Origin: Pseudohongiella sp.
GTDB taxonomy: Bacteria > Pseudomonadota > Gammaproteobacteria > Pseudomonadales > Pseudohongiellaceae
Assembly (NCBI GenBank): GCA_013204155.1
Contig: JABMOK010000126.1
Coordinates: forward strand, 1 to 56,022
Direction: 5' to 3'
Length of the DNA stretch: 56,022 nt
Shown: piece after piece, positions 19,022-27,916 of the stretch
Position numbering within the stretch: the stretch's first letter is position 1
How the letters are laid out: every line of letters starts with the position of its first letter
Position numbers and translations under genes: made by a program
The notes under the pieces: model-generated
The model's input: only the letters and a program-made list of their open reading frames with translations
The model's database searches: none
Told to the model about the DNA's origin: nothing

Positions 19022-19607
19022 GACTGTTACCTTTGTCATTAGCCGACTGTCGGGCGGCTGGTTCTACTAATTTGGCAGTTTGAGAACCCCCATTAAATTG
19101 GCTCTCAAACAATTGGCGTAGATTGGTGTTGTCTCTTAGTTTGCGCCGCCCCCTGTGTAGATAGACCTTCACCTGGCTTTCGCTCATCTCTAGACTCGCC
19201 TGTATTTCTGCGTAACTCAAACCCTGCACATCGCGCATGATGATAATGCTACGGAAGGGATCATCCAGCGTCTTAATCGCCAGCTGTAATTGCTGTTTGA
19301 AAATTTCCTGGTCAAATTTAGCCTCTTGATTTCCTGATCCTGCCTGATCATCGACGTCAACATAGTGATCCAGATTAGCTTCCCCGGGTCGCTGCTTGCG
19401 AACGTGATCGATGACGGCATTGTGGGCTACCCGCATTAACCAGCCACCTAACTTACTGTGATCTATCTTTTGCCAGTGCTGCCACAGCTTGATAAACACT
19501 TCCTGAGTGACATCCTCGGCATCTTCCTTGGCGCGCAGGCTATAGTGGGCAAAGGAATATACCCTCTGCCGATGCTGCTCTATTGCCTGTTGGTATTGAA
19601 CTCTCAT
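19011..19607 (-). CDS. ECF-type RNA polymerase sigma factor
   Basis: A 198-residue extracytoplasmic-function sigma factor. Region 2 is clear (RAKEDAEDVTQEVFIKLWQ, then LGGWLMRVAHNAVIDHVRK) and region 4 follows with its helix-turn-helix (FRSIIIMRDVQGLSYAEIQ to VKVYLHRGRRKLRDN). The last ~30 residues are a polar tail. It heads an operon with its anti-sigma factor and two DUF4252-type proteins. Self-regulation is usual for this class, but I cannot identify a promoter motif in the 189 bp upstream. Confidence 0.92.
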   Translation of the reverse strand: MRVQYQQAIEQHRQRVYSFAHYSLRAKEDAEDVTQEVFIKLWQHWQKIDHSKLGGWLMRVAHNAVIDHVRKQRPGEANLDHYVDVDDQAGSGNQEAKFDQEIFKQQLQLAIKTLDDPFRSIIIMRDVQGLSYAEIQASLEMSESQVKVYLHRGRRKLRDNTNLRQLFESQFNGGSQTAKLVEPAARQSANDKGNSHAK

Positions 19608-19796
19608 TTGACTATAAAGACGCGATGTGTGAAAAAAGGTTACAGTAGTTCAAATACTGCGTTAAAACACCCTTATTCGAGGGAAAATCAACGGCTTAAA
19701 CTGTTGCTTTGTCGCATCTCTGTGGCCCGAAAAGCATTCATTGCTATACTGCGGAACAGAATAACAATCCCTAAAAATGACCCTTTCGGCGTAACT

Positions 19797-20462
19797 ATGC
19801 TCAAAGCCTCCGTAATCAGCTTACTCTTGGCACTCACATCCAGCTTTCTGCTGGCCGCCGAAGAAACCCTGCTGCTGGGTGATGACATCTCAATCAAGGT
19901 GTTATTTTTCGAGCCAGCGGGGGCGACAACGCCACCGCCGCTGGCGCTTATGATCGCTGGCGGATCCAGCAATGAATTTATGGCCAGGGCGCAGTTTTGG
20001 CTGGGCAAGGAGTTCGTCGAGCGAGGCTGGGCTATTGCCGTGCCTATTTCGCCGGATGGAAAAAGGTTTTCCACAGAAAATGCCAGTCTGTTTCCCGAAT
20101 TAATCGAGCGCATCCGCGCATCTCATCAACTCAATAGCAACAAACCGCTATTGATTGGGATATCCAGCGGGGGCAGTGCGGCGATAGTAATTGCCGCGAA
20201 CAATCCAACACTGTATAGCGGTGTGGTGGCCACACCGGGAAGAATAAAAAACGACACATCGATTTCGATGTTACGAGAGCTGCCAATCTACCTGCGCGTA
20301 GGAGAACGGGATGATTTCCACTGGAACCGAGATCTCGACTCCATGACCAAGAGACTTCGTGCGGCTGGCGCGGAGGTGGATTCGGCGATAATGCCTGACG
20401 CACGACATATTTTCAGGCTGGACTGGGATAATCTGCAAATCTGGCTGCAAAAACTACAGTAG
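19797..20462 (+). CDS. Exported alpha/beta hydrolase
   Basis: A 221-residue exported hydrolase. Residues 1-20 are a signal peptide (ISLLLALTSSFLLAAEE). The nucleophile elbow is GISSGG (Ser as in GxSxG), and the later DARHIF supplies the likely Asp/His part of a serine triad; LALMIAGGS is the probable oxyanion-hole strand. The ATG at 19797 is chosen because it starts the signal peptide; the frame stays open far upstream across the sigma gene promoter region. Substrate is unknown; it resembles dienelactone hydrolase/BAAT-type serine hydrolases in layout. Confidence 0.82.
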   Translation: MLKASVISLLLALTSSFLLAAEETLLLGDDISIKVLFFEPAGATTPPPLALMIAGGSSNEFMARAQFWLGKEFVERGWAIAVPISPDGKRFSTENASLFPELIERIRASHQLNSNKPLLIGISSGGSAAIVIAANNPTLYSGVVATPGRIKNDTSISMLRELPIYLRVGERDDFHWNRDLDSMTKRLRAAGAEVDSAIMPDARHIFRLDWDNLQIWLQKLQ

Positions 20463-20515
20463 CCCAATTATTGAAAATCGGGCCACTGTTCTGTCTGTCC
20501 AATCTATTGATGACC

Positions 20516-20875
20516 CTAGAATCGGTCTTCTTCTATCCAATAGTTGGTAACCACACCATCGGTAAATTCGATAGAAAGCGTTTCAGTTCTCTCTTCTTCC
20601 ACATCAACCGAGAATACCAGAAACAGGCCAACTTCAGTGTCTTTTTCTGAGCGGTTCCGGTATTTCCAGATCTCGGTACCATCAGCATAAGTCAGTTTGC
20701 TGGTAGGATCCCCGAAGGAAGTACTCACCCAGTCCTGATTGCTCAAGCCTCGCTGCATTCGGGAGACATCGGCCTCATTCCATACGGTTTGCAAGGCCCG
20801 AGAATCAGAGTCGACGGTGACTAAACACCCGGTCAAGCCGATGGACATAGCTAATAGTAGCGCTTTTTTAATCAT
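20516..20875 (-). CDS. BamE/SmpA-like small lipoprotein
   Basis: A 119-residue lipoprotein. The start at 20875 follows a GGGGA site and gives a signal sequence MIKKALLLAMSIGLTGC with a lipobox (LTGC). The mature domain resembles the SmpA/BamE fold: MQRGLSNQDWVSTSFGDPT and ADGTEIWKYRNRSE are the typical helix-strand signature. Unlike real BamE it is not next to fur or recN and is shorter on its C-terminal side. Role is probably envelope-related; a BAM function cannot be claimed. Confidence 0.78.
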   Translation of the reverse strand: MIKKALLLAMSIGLTGCLVTVDSDSRALQTVWNEADVSRMQRGLSNQDWVSTSFGDPTSKLTYADGTEIWKYRNRSEKDTEVGLFLVFSVDVEEERTETLSIEFTDGVVTNYWIEEDRF

Positions 20876-20910
20876 TTTATTCCCCGCTGTGGTAGATGGT
20901 ATATTTCCAG

Positions 20911-20970
20911 AATTGGTAGTTTCACTAATTGCTGGTTTCACTAATGGGTAGTTTCAAAATTGGCAGTTCC
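20911..20970. repeat. 16-bp tandem repeat, about 3.75 copies
   Basis: Units AATTGGTAGTTTCACT (20911), AATTGCTGGTTTCACT (20927), AATGGGTAGTTTCAAA (20943) and a partial ATTGGCAGTTCC (20959). It lies just upstream of the start of the BamE-like lipoprotein gene, in its probable promoter or leader region. Confidence 0.75.
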
Positions 20971-21342
20971 AATCAAGCATCCAGAAACAATCCTGAATAA
21001 CAATTCAGAGAACAACCTCTGCTCTCTTGACGTCAATCGGCAAACTGTTTGCTAAATCTTCGCTGCATCAGTGCCTAATTTTATTAGACGATGATCAGAA
21101 GAAAAGGTTACAACTACCGATTCTGCCATGTTAATCAATCTAACTGAATCCAGGCTGAACAAACATGTATAATCCCCGTGTTGTTAACAAAGCCTGCACC
21201 ATTCTTGCTTGCTCCGCTTAAAATTAAAGAAATGTTACCAACTGATCGACTCAATGCTAAGGATTTCTTCGATGCTGCCAAATACAGTACACATTGGCTA
21301 TAGGCTCGCCGACTCCACTCACGAACCCGGTTGAGCCTCACC
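20971..21342. other. Divergent intergenic region
   Basis: A 372-bp stretch between the BamE-like lipoprotein gene (minus) and the BASS transporter gene (plus). A TATAAT hexamer at 21168-21173 (plus strand) could be the -10 box of the transporter, but I see no good -35 box at normal spacing. No credible coding region or hairpin is seen here. Confidence 0.4.
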
Positions 21343-22299
21343 ATGCTGTCAGCTTTTAATAGTTTATTTCCGCTTTGGGCACTACTGATTTCTCTACTCG
21401 CTTTTTTCTTCAGCGCCGCCTTCTCCAGTTTAGAAAGTTCCATTGTGCCACTACTGGCGCTCGTCATGTTTATGATGGGTCTAACCTTGGGCAAGGATGA
21501 CTTTCTGCGCATTGCGAAGAACCCGAAGCCGGTTTTAATCGGTGTAGTTCTGCAATTCCTGCTAATGCCGATGCTGGCAATAACGCTGGCTAATATGCTG
21601 CAGCTTTCCAACCAACTCACGATCGGGATGGTATTGGTAGGGAGTTGTGCTGGAGGCACCGCCTCCAATGTGATCTGCTATTTGGCCAAGGGAGATGTAG
21701 CCCTTTCTATTAGTATGACAATGACATCAACACTGCTGGGAGTTATAGCGACACCCCTACTGTGCACATTCTATTTATCGGAAACCGTCAGTGTCGATAC
21801 CTGGAGTATGCTGTTTAGCATCTTACAAATGGTTTTTATTCCTGTACTTTCCGGCTTCGCCATCAATTACTTTTTTCAGGCATTCGTGTTACGAGTAGAG
21901 CCATTGATTCCGACGCTTTCGGTAGTAATTATCCTTCTGATAATTGCCATAGTCGTCGCCTTGAATTCTGATCGATTACTCGATGTCGGGTTACTTACAC
22001 TTATTGCCGTTGTACTGCACAATTTATCCGGCCTGGTCGGCGGTTTTTATGTAAGTCGCCTGTTTGGACTGGATCTAAAACAGAGTCAAACCATTGCCAT
22101 CGAAGTTGGCATGCAGAACTCAGGATTGGGAGTTGCCCTGGCCTTGCAATTCTTCTCCGCAACAGCCGCCTTACCAGGCGCCCTGTTTAGCGTTTGGCAT
22201 AATATTAGCGGCTCACTCCTGGCCTCTATTTGGGGCCGTAAACGAACCTCCTTAGAGTACTTGCTGAGGGATGAAGAACGTTCCGAACAGAATAGTTAA
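21343..22299 (+). CDS. Bile acid:sodium symporter (BASS) family transporter
   Basis: A 318-residue inner-membrane protein with about nine or ten hydrophobic helices in the SBF/BASS fold. Family hallmarks are the first core motif ALVMFMMGLTLGKDDF, the sodium-site stretch VGSCAGGTASNVICYLAKGD and the second crossover EVGMQNSGLGVALALQFF. BASS proteins move organic anions with Na+; the substrate here is not known. The ATG at 21343 is chosen over a TTG four codons earlier. It stands alone and is followed by an intrinsic terminator at 22540. Confidence 0.9.
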   Translation: MLSAFNSLFPLWALLISLLAFFFSAAFSSLESSIVPLLALVMFMMGLTLGKDDFLRIAKNPKPVLIGVVLQFLLMPMLAITLANMLQLSNQLTIGMVLVGSCAGGTASNVICYLAKGDVALSISMTMTSTLLGVIATPLLCTFYLSETVSVDTWSMLFSILQMVFIPVLSGFAINYFFQAFVLRVEPLIPTLSVVIILLIIAIVVALNSDRLLDVGLLTLIAVVLHNLSGLVGGFYVSRLFGLDLKQSQTIAIEVGMQNSGLGVALALQFFSATAALPGALFSVWHNISGSLLASIWGRKRTSLEYLLRDEERSEQNS

Positions 22300-22539
22300 G
22301 CAATTAATAAAAAAGTGCTCAACGGACTTGACTTATAAATTCAAGGGCATAGAATCCGCGCCTCTAATTATTTTATATTAAGAAACAAGTGAAACCCGTG
22401 AACAGCCAAATAATTTCCAACATCCTACTAGCGACAATGACCAAGCAGGGGCATCAGTTCTGCACGCGCGTGGTGGAGAATCGGGAGACCCTACTGGAGT
22501 GAATTTCTGACAAATAAACGACTAACAATCGTATTTAAG

Positions 22540-22579
22540 AAAAGACCTCTAAGTCGCAAAGCCTAGAGGTCTTTTTTTT
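22540..22579 (+). terminator. Rho-independent terminator
   Basis: A 12-bp stem, AAAAGACCTCTA pairing with TAGAGGTCTTTT, with a 12-base loop and a run of eight T on the plus strand. It would end transcription from the BASS transporter gene and insulate the MFS gene. Confidence 0.9.
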
Positions 22580-22597
22580 GCTCAAACTTTTTGTAAT

Positions 22598-22619
22598 TAC
22601 CCGTACAAGTGTACGGGTA
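22598..22619. promoter_or_regulatory. Perfect 22-bp palindrome, operator-like
   Basis: TACCCGTACA and TGTACGGGTA flank a two-base centre (AG). It sits between the upstream terminator and the GGGGA ribosome site of the MFS transporter. Its size and symmetry fit the operator of a dimeric repressor (for example TetR-like), but no regulator gene is adjacent. It could also form a hairpin in the leader RNA. Confidence 0.6.
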
Positions 22620-22632
22620 CTGGGGAACTATT

Positions 22633-23835
22633 GTGCTTAAAAACCTGCACAGAAATATTAACATAATTTATGCCCTGGCCTTTTTCCAAAGCTTCATGGT
22701 CATCGTGCCGGTTATCGTACCTTTCTTTATGTCGAAGGGGCTTAGTCTCGCCGAGATTTTCTATCTACAGGCGGTCTTCGCGACTTCGATCGTACTGCTG
22801 GAGGCTCCCTCAGGCTACTTCGCCGATGTCTTTGGCCGCCGCAATGCACTGATAATTGGCAGCGTTGCCCATGGCCTTGCCTACTTGTGCCTGAATTTCA
22901 CCGACGATCTGGCGGGCCTGATCGTATTTGAAATCATTGCCGGTATAGGGGCCAGCTTACTGTCTGGCGCAGATCTGGCTCTACTTTATGACACCCAGAA
23001 AGCACTGGAAGATGATCTCAATAACGAACCCGGCAACGGCATCGCCCATCTGGGGTTTGTAAAAAGTAGCGCCGAAGCCTTAGGCGCTCTTCTCGGAGGA
23101 GGATTAGCTCTCTGGTCATTTGATTTAATGGTAGCTGTTCAATCGGTGGCGGCATGGATGTGTCTGATATTAGCCGTGCTAATAATTGAACCCCCTTACA
23201 AAAAGGAAAAGCAGAATGAGAACAGAGTTCAACTCGTTGCGATACTGCGCCACTTATTCAACAGTGATCCCGTTTTAAGAAATGTGGTGATAGCGATTCC
23301 ACTGTACAGCCTGGCAACTTTTCATGTTGCCTGGCTCATGCAGCCTTACTGGGAATCCCACGGGATATCGCTGGCAATGTTTGGTGTTCTCTGGTGCTCC
23401 CAGAGTCTTGTGGTTGCGTTGGCGAATAAATTAGGTTTTGCAATCGAGCGTAAGCACGGCGCGGTGTTCGCCTTACTGTTGATGGGCGCCCTGCCAGTGC
23501 TAGGTCACTTTGGCATGGCATGGTTGCAAGGTTGGCCGGGGATCCTGGCTGGGCTGCTGTTGTTTCTGTGTCGCGGGATGAATCAGGTGATCTTGGTTAA
23601 TGCTTTGAATCGACGTGTGCCAAGCGAGTTTCGAGCAACCGCCAACTCCTTTACCAGCTTTTTGTTTCGTTTATCATTTATCACAACCGGTCCCCTGCTG
23701 GGTTATGTCGCCGAAGTCAGGGGTCTGGAAACCGCTTTGAATTTACTTGGCCTGGCATCAGTCGCCTTATTCTTTCTGGTGATGCTGCCACTGATTCAAT
23801 CGGTGAAAACTATTCAGCCACCGCTTGCTGCCTAG
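22633..23835 (+). CDS. MFS transporter
   Basis: A major facilitator of 400 residues with about 12 membrane helices. The loop after helix 2 has the MFS motif A variant GYFADVFGRRNAL (about residue 65). Long acidic/polar central loop IEPPYKKEKQNE separates the two halves. The start is the GTG at 22633, with a GGGGA site 5 bases upstream; a start at 22609 would lie inside the palindrome. Substrate is unknown; similar proteins are annotated as drug or metabolite exporters. It is a single gene between two terminators. Confidence 0.88.
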   Translation: MLKNLHRNINIIYALAFFQSFMVIVPVIVPFFMSKGLSLAEIFYLQAVFATSIVLLEAPSGYFADVFGRRNALIIGSVAHGLAYLCLNFTDDLAGLIVFEIIAGIGASLLSGADLALLYDTQKALEDDLNNEPGNGIAHLGFVKSSAEALGALLGGGLALWSFDLMVAVQSVAAWMCLILAVLIIEPPYKKEKQNENRVQLVAILRHLFNSDPVLRNVVIAIPLYSLATFHVAWLMQPYWESHGISLAMFGVLWCSQSLVVALANKLGFAIERKHGAVFALLLMGALPVLGHFGMAWLQGWPGILAGLLLFLCRGMNQVILVNALNRRVPSEFRATANSFTSFLFRLSFITTGPLLGYVAEVRGLETALNLLGLASVALFFLVMLPLIQSVKTIQPPLAA

Positions 23836-23852
23836 ACAACCCCGCCCCGCTA

Positions 23853-23903
23853 GGGGGCAGTCACTCACAAATCCCCCCCCGTGAGTGATTGCCCCCATTT
23901 TTT
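23853..23903 (+). terminator. Rho-independent terminator after the MFS gene
   Basis: GGGGGCAGTCACTCAC pairs with GTGAGTGATTGCCCCC around a C-rich loop, followed by a T-run (TTTTTTTG and more). The stem is unusually long. Confidence 0.88.
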
Positions 23904-24548
<645 letters not shown>

Positions 24549-24563
24549 AGGATTGGAATAACA

Positions 24564-25874
24564 ATGATAAGAAAAATAGTAAATTTTAAAATTCTAGCCG
24601 CGCTTGCCTTACTCCTTATTCCATCACTTGCCTCTGCACAAGAGGGGGAAATTAATGGCGCTAACACCGCCTGGATCCTCACATCCACCGCCTTGGTTCT
24701 ATTTATGACGCTGCCTGGACTCGCTTTATTTTACGGGGGCCTGGTAAGAACGCGAAACGTACTCTCCATACTAATGCAGTGTTTTTCCATTGCCGTGGTT
24801 ATTTCCCTGCTGTGGTTGCTGGTGGGCTACAGCATCGCCTTTGGGCCCTCTGAATCGCTTTATTGGGGAGGGCTTAGCAAAGCTATGTTTAGTGGCGTGG
24901 TAGTCGATTCCGTTGCCGGCGATATTCCAGAAACTGTTTTTGCCTCATTCCAGATGACATTCGCGATAATCACCCCGGCACTAATCGTAGGCGCATTTGC
25001 GGAGCGAATTAAATTCTCAGCCATGTTGCTGTTTTGCTCGCTCTGGACATTGCTGGTCTATTTCCCGGTAGCGAACTGGGTTTGGGGCGGAGGTTGGTTA
25101 GGCGAGATGGGCTTAATCGACTTTGCTGGCGGAACCGTAGTGCACGTTACCGCCGGCGTAGGCGCGCTGGTAACCGCCCTGGTCATCGGCAAACGGGAAG
25201 GATTTCCCACCACGCCGATGATGCCTCACAACCTGACCATGAGTTTCACCGGGGCCGGTATGCTTTGGGTGGGCTGGTTTGGATTTAATGCAGGCAGCGC
25301 ATTGGCGGCCGATGGTAATGCGGGCATGGCCATGTTTGTCACGCATATCTCGGCAGCAACAGGTGCACTTACCTGGATGGCAATCGAATGGATTAAATAT
25401 GGCAAGCCCAGTGGCCTGGGTGCTATCACCGGCATGGTGGCAGGACTGGCCACCATCACTCCTGCTTCCGGATCCGTCGGACCTGCAGGTGGACTCCTGG
25501 TCGGCCTCTGCGGCGGCGTCGTCTGCTATTTTGCAACTACCTATCTAAAACAGACACTGAAGATTGATGATTCTCTGGACGTATTTCCCGTTCATGGTGT
25601 CGGCGGTATAGTCGGGACTTTTCTTGCCGGTATTCTGCTGTCTGCAAATCTCGGCATCTTTAGTGGCAATGGTTATGCCGACGGTGCAACTATGGCTTCT
25701 CAAGTGGCGGTGCAAATCACCGGCATTCTGACGATTGGTATTTATACCGCCATATTAACCTTCATCCTGTTGAAGGTGGTCGCTGTAGTCACATCCGGAA
25801 TTCGAGTGACCACAGAACAAGAGCAAATTGGGCTTGATATTACCGACCATGACGAGAAGGGTTATTCAATGTAG
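24564..25874 (+). CDS. amtB: Ammonium transporter
   Basis: Trimeric inner-membrane ammonium channel, 436 residues, with a signal peptide (LLIPSLASAQEG) and about 11 membrane helices. The twin pore histidines are visible in GGTVVHVTAGVGAL and FPVHGVGGIVGTFLAG, and the family segment TPALIVGAFAERIKFSA is clear. The cytoplasmic tail ends in TTEQEQIGLDITDHDEKGY, the part that contacts GlnK in relatives. It is co-transcribed with glnK and followed by a terminator. Confidence 0.97.
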   Translation: MIRKIVNFKILAALALLLIPSLASAQEGEINGANTAWILTSTALVLFMTLPGLALFYGGLVRTRNVLSILMQCFSIAVVISLLWLLVGYSIAFGPSESLYWGGLSKAMFSGVVVDSVAGDIPETVFASFQMTFAIITPALIVGAFAERIKFSAMLLFCSLWTLLVYFPVANWVWGGGWLGEMGLIDFAGGTVVHVTAGVGALVTALVIGKREGFPTTPMMPHNLTMSFTGAGMLWVGWFGFNAGSALAADGNAGMAMFVTHISAATGALTWMAIEWIKYGKPSGLGAITGMVAGLATITPASGSVGPAGGLLVGLCGGVVCYFATTYLKQTLKIDDSLDVFPVHGVGGIVGTFLAGILLSANLGIFSGNGYADGATMASQVAVQITGILTIGIYTAILTFILLKVVAVVTSGIRVTTEQEQIGLDITDHDEKGYSM

Positions 25875-25903
25875 TTAAAGTAGCGCCAACTGCATCCCAC
25901 AAT

Positions 25904-25946
25904 AAAAAACCGGCATAAGACTTTCGCTTTATGCCGGTTTTTTTTT
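25904..25946. terminator. Rho-independent terminator after amtB
   Basis: AAAAAACCGGCATAA pairs with TTATGCCGGTTTTTT, with a long T-run on the plus strand and an A-run on the left arm, so it can act for both converging genes (amtB and the thioesterase). Confidence 0.88.
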
Positions 25947-25960
25947 AAATCCAAATTTAG

Positions 25961-26389
25961 CTATTGGCTCTTTCGCAATGTGGTAATCGCATACACCAAT
26001 TTATTACCCTGCATATCGGTAAAATGTGTCGCTACCAGGCAGGTAGTTCGGCCGTCTTTTATCAGCTCCCCTTTCAATAGAAACCTCGGCCCTAGCACCG
26101 GCGCAAAATAGTCGATACGCATATTCACCGTGGCGGACCACTTGAATTCATTTTCATCGGTAAACAACGTGCGCACCGTATAGATCGAGATCATGTCCAC
26201 ATAGGTGCCGGTGAAACCACCAAACAGCTGATCGCGAGGGTTTAGCAGGTGATCCGGCAGATGCACGTCAACTTCCACTAAACCCCGCTCTTCTCTTAAT
26301 ACTTTCCACTTACTCGATTCGACCAGATCCCCGGCGTTATGCCCGGGCTTTAAAAATATTGGGCGATTGGAACTCGATTCCTCGGTCAT
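25961..26389 (-). CDS. PaaI-type hotdog thioesterase
   Basis: A 142-residue hotdog-fold acyl-CoA thioesterase. The hotdog helix is visible at LNPRDQLFGGFTGTYVDMISIYTVRT, where FGGFTG is a variant of the usual HGG motif with Phe replacing His, followed by MRIDYFAPV and GRTTCLVATHFTD strands. The missing His makes the exact catalysis uncertain. It runs convergent with amtB and divergent from the beta-lactamase-like gene. Substrate is unknown. Confidence 0.8.
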   Translation of the reverse strand: MTEESSSNRPIFLKPGHNAGDLVESSKWKVLREERGLVEVDVHLPDHLLNPRDQLFGGFTGTYVDMISIYTVRTLFTDENEFKWSATVNMRIDYFAPVLGPRFLLKGELIKDGRTTCLVATHFTDMQGNKLVYAITTLRKSQ

Positions 26390-26531
26390 AGTGTTTCCTT
26401 GCGGGACAGGCTGTCAGCTACAGAAAAGTGGCAGAGAATGCAGTAAAAGAGCAGACTGGTCAAATCATCCGGGGGTCACTTATACTGCAGATTCCCCAAC
26501 TCAAACGCAAAATAATAGTCCGGAGTACGCA

Positions 26532-27848
26532 ATGAGCCATCCCCACGGTTATCAGCCCTTTCCTCAGCTTTTCGCGCAAGCCAAGCTATTACTGCTTGCC
26601 TGCATCCTCCTGGCCTTTAGTAGTTTCAGTTTTGGCAAGGACCTTCCTCGAGCCAAGCCCGAGAACGTAGGGGTTTCTTCAGAACGCCTGCAACGCTTCC
26701 CTGACACGATGCAGCGCTATATCGATGACAATATGCTGGCCGGCACCGTGTCTTTGGTGTCTCGCAATGGCAAGGTAATTCTGCTTGAGTCCCAGGGCTG
26801 GAAAAATAAGGAAACTGACGAGGCGATGACTGATGATGCAATATTCTACATTCAGTCTATGACCAAGCCCATCGTCTCCACGGCTTTGATGATGCTGTAT
26901 GAGGAAGGACGGTTCCTGTTAACCGACCCGATTAGCAATTGGATTCCTGAACTGGAAGGCAAGCAGGTCATCATCAATGAGGGGGGGCAGAACCTTCGGA
27001 TTCAGGCTAAACGCCCAATAACTTTCAGACATGTGCTGTCTCACACGGCCGGTGTAGATCCGAGTCGCGACGCCCTGACGGAAGCCGAGCGCGAGCTGCT
27101 GGCCCGGGAAGCAACGCTGGAAGCCACCCTGATCAAGCGTGCTCCGCTGCCACTGAGTTTTCATCCGGGCGATGATTGGCAATATGGCAGTTCAACCGAT
27201 TATGTCGCGCTGTTGGTGGAACGCATTTCCGGCCAGCCATTGGTGGAATTTCTGCAGGAGAGAATATTGGATCCACTGCAGATGCACGATACTTTTTATA
27301 ACGTACCGCGCGACAAAGTGAATCGCGTCGCCGCTGTCTATAGCCCCACCGGCCCGAATAAGACCATTGAGTTATTTCAGGCGCCCGAATTCCGCGAGAC
27401 TACCTATTTCGGCGGAGTCGCCGGTCTGTCATCAACTGTTTCCGACTATTGGCGCTTCTCTCAGATGCTGCTAAACGGGGGCGAACTGGATGGCGTACGC
27501 TTGTTAAGCCCGAAGACGATTAATCTGATGATTAGTAATCATAGCGGTGATAATGATGTGTATATCCGCGGGCCTGGCTATACCTTCGGCCTGGGCTTCG
27601 GTCTGGTCAGCGATGCAGGCAAGGCGAGAGATCCTCTTACACCTGGCACCTTCAGCTGGGGGGGTGCCTGGGGCACGATCTTCTGGGTTGATCCGGTTGA
27701 GAACATGATTGGAATCATGATGACGCAGATATCTTCCTATAGCCACATCACGGTCAGGCAAGATACCGGGGTTACCGCCATGCAGTCGATTATCGACAGC
27801 TACAGCAATAAGCCCTTCTCGGTCGCGCCCTATGCAAAGCGCGACTAG
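26532..27848 (+). CDS. Exported serine hydrolase, class C beta-lactamase fold
   Basis: A 438-residue exported enzyme of the beta-lactamase/DD-peptidase/esterase superfamily. A signal peptide is seen at residues 18-36 (LLLLACILLAFSSFSFG). The serine motif SxxK is SMTK (IQSMTKPIV), the second motif is in WQYGSSTDYV (YxS in place of YxN), and the third region has SWGGAWGT. The start at 26532 has a CGGAG site 7 bases upstream; longer versions have no site. In this family the enzymes are often esterases or peptidases and not beta-lactamases. Followed by a terminator at 27866. Confidence 0.85.
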   Translation: MSHPHGYQPFPQLFAQAKLLLLACILLAFSSFSFGKDLPRAKPENVGVSSERLQRFPDTMQRYIDDNMLAGTVSLVSRNGKVILLESQGWKNKETDEAMTDDAIFYIQSMTKPIVSTALMMLYEEGRFLLTDPISNWIPELEGKQVIINEGGQNLRIQAKRPITFRHVLSHTAGVDPSRDALTEAERELLAREATLEATLIKRAPLPLSFHPGDDWQYGSSTDYVALLVERISGQPLVEFLQERILDPLQMHDTFYNVPRDKVNRVAAVYSPTGPNKTIELFQAPEFRETTYFGGVAGLSSTVSDYWRFSQMLLNGGELDGVRLLSPKTINLMISNHSGDNDVYIRGPGYTFGLGFGLVSDAGKARDPLTPGTFSWGGAWGTIFWVDPVENMIGIMMTQISSYSHITVRQDTGVTAMQSIIDSYSNKPFSVAPYAKRD

Positions 27849-27865
27849 CGGGCACTGAAAATAAG

Positions 27866-27893
27866 AAAGGGGTTCAGCAGAACCCCTTTTTTT
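27866..27893. terminator. Rho-independent terminator, bidirectional
   Basis: AAAGGGGTTC pairs with GAACCCCTTT with a four-base loop (AGCA) and a T-run. The convergent genes on either side can both use it. Confidence 0.9.
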
Positions 27894-27916
27894 ATGCAGC
27901 GAATTTAGAACTGCGG

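Noticed and set aside
22398-22502. A 34-codon GTG frame with fairly coding-like composition
   Set aside because: No good ribosome site, no known match, and it lies just upstream of a terminator; could be a leader peptide but the evidence is too thin.
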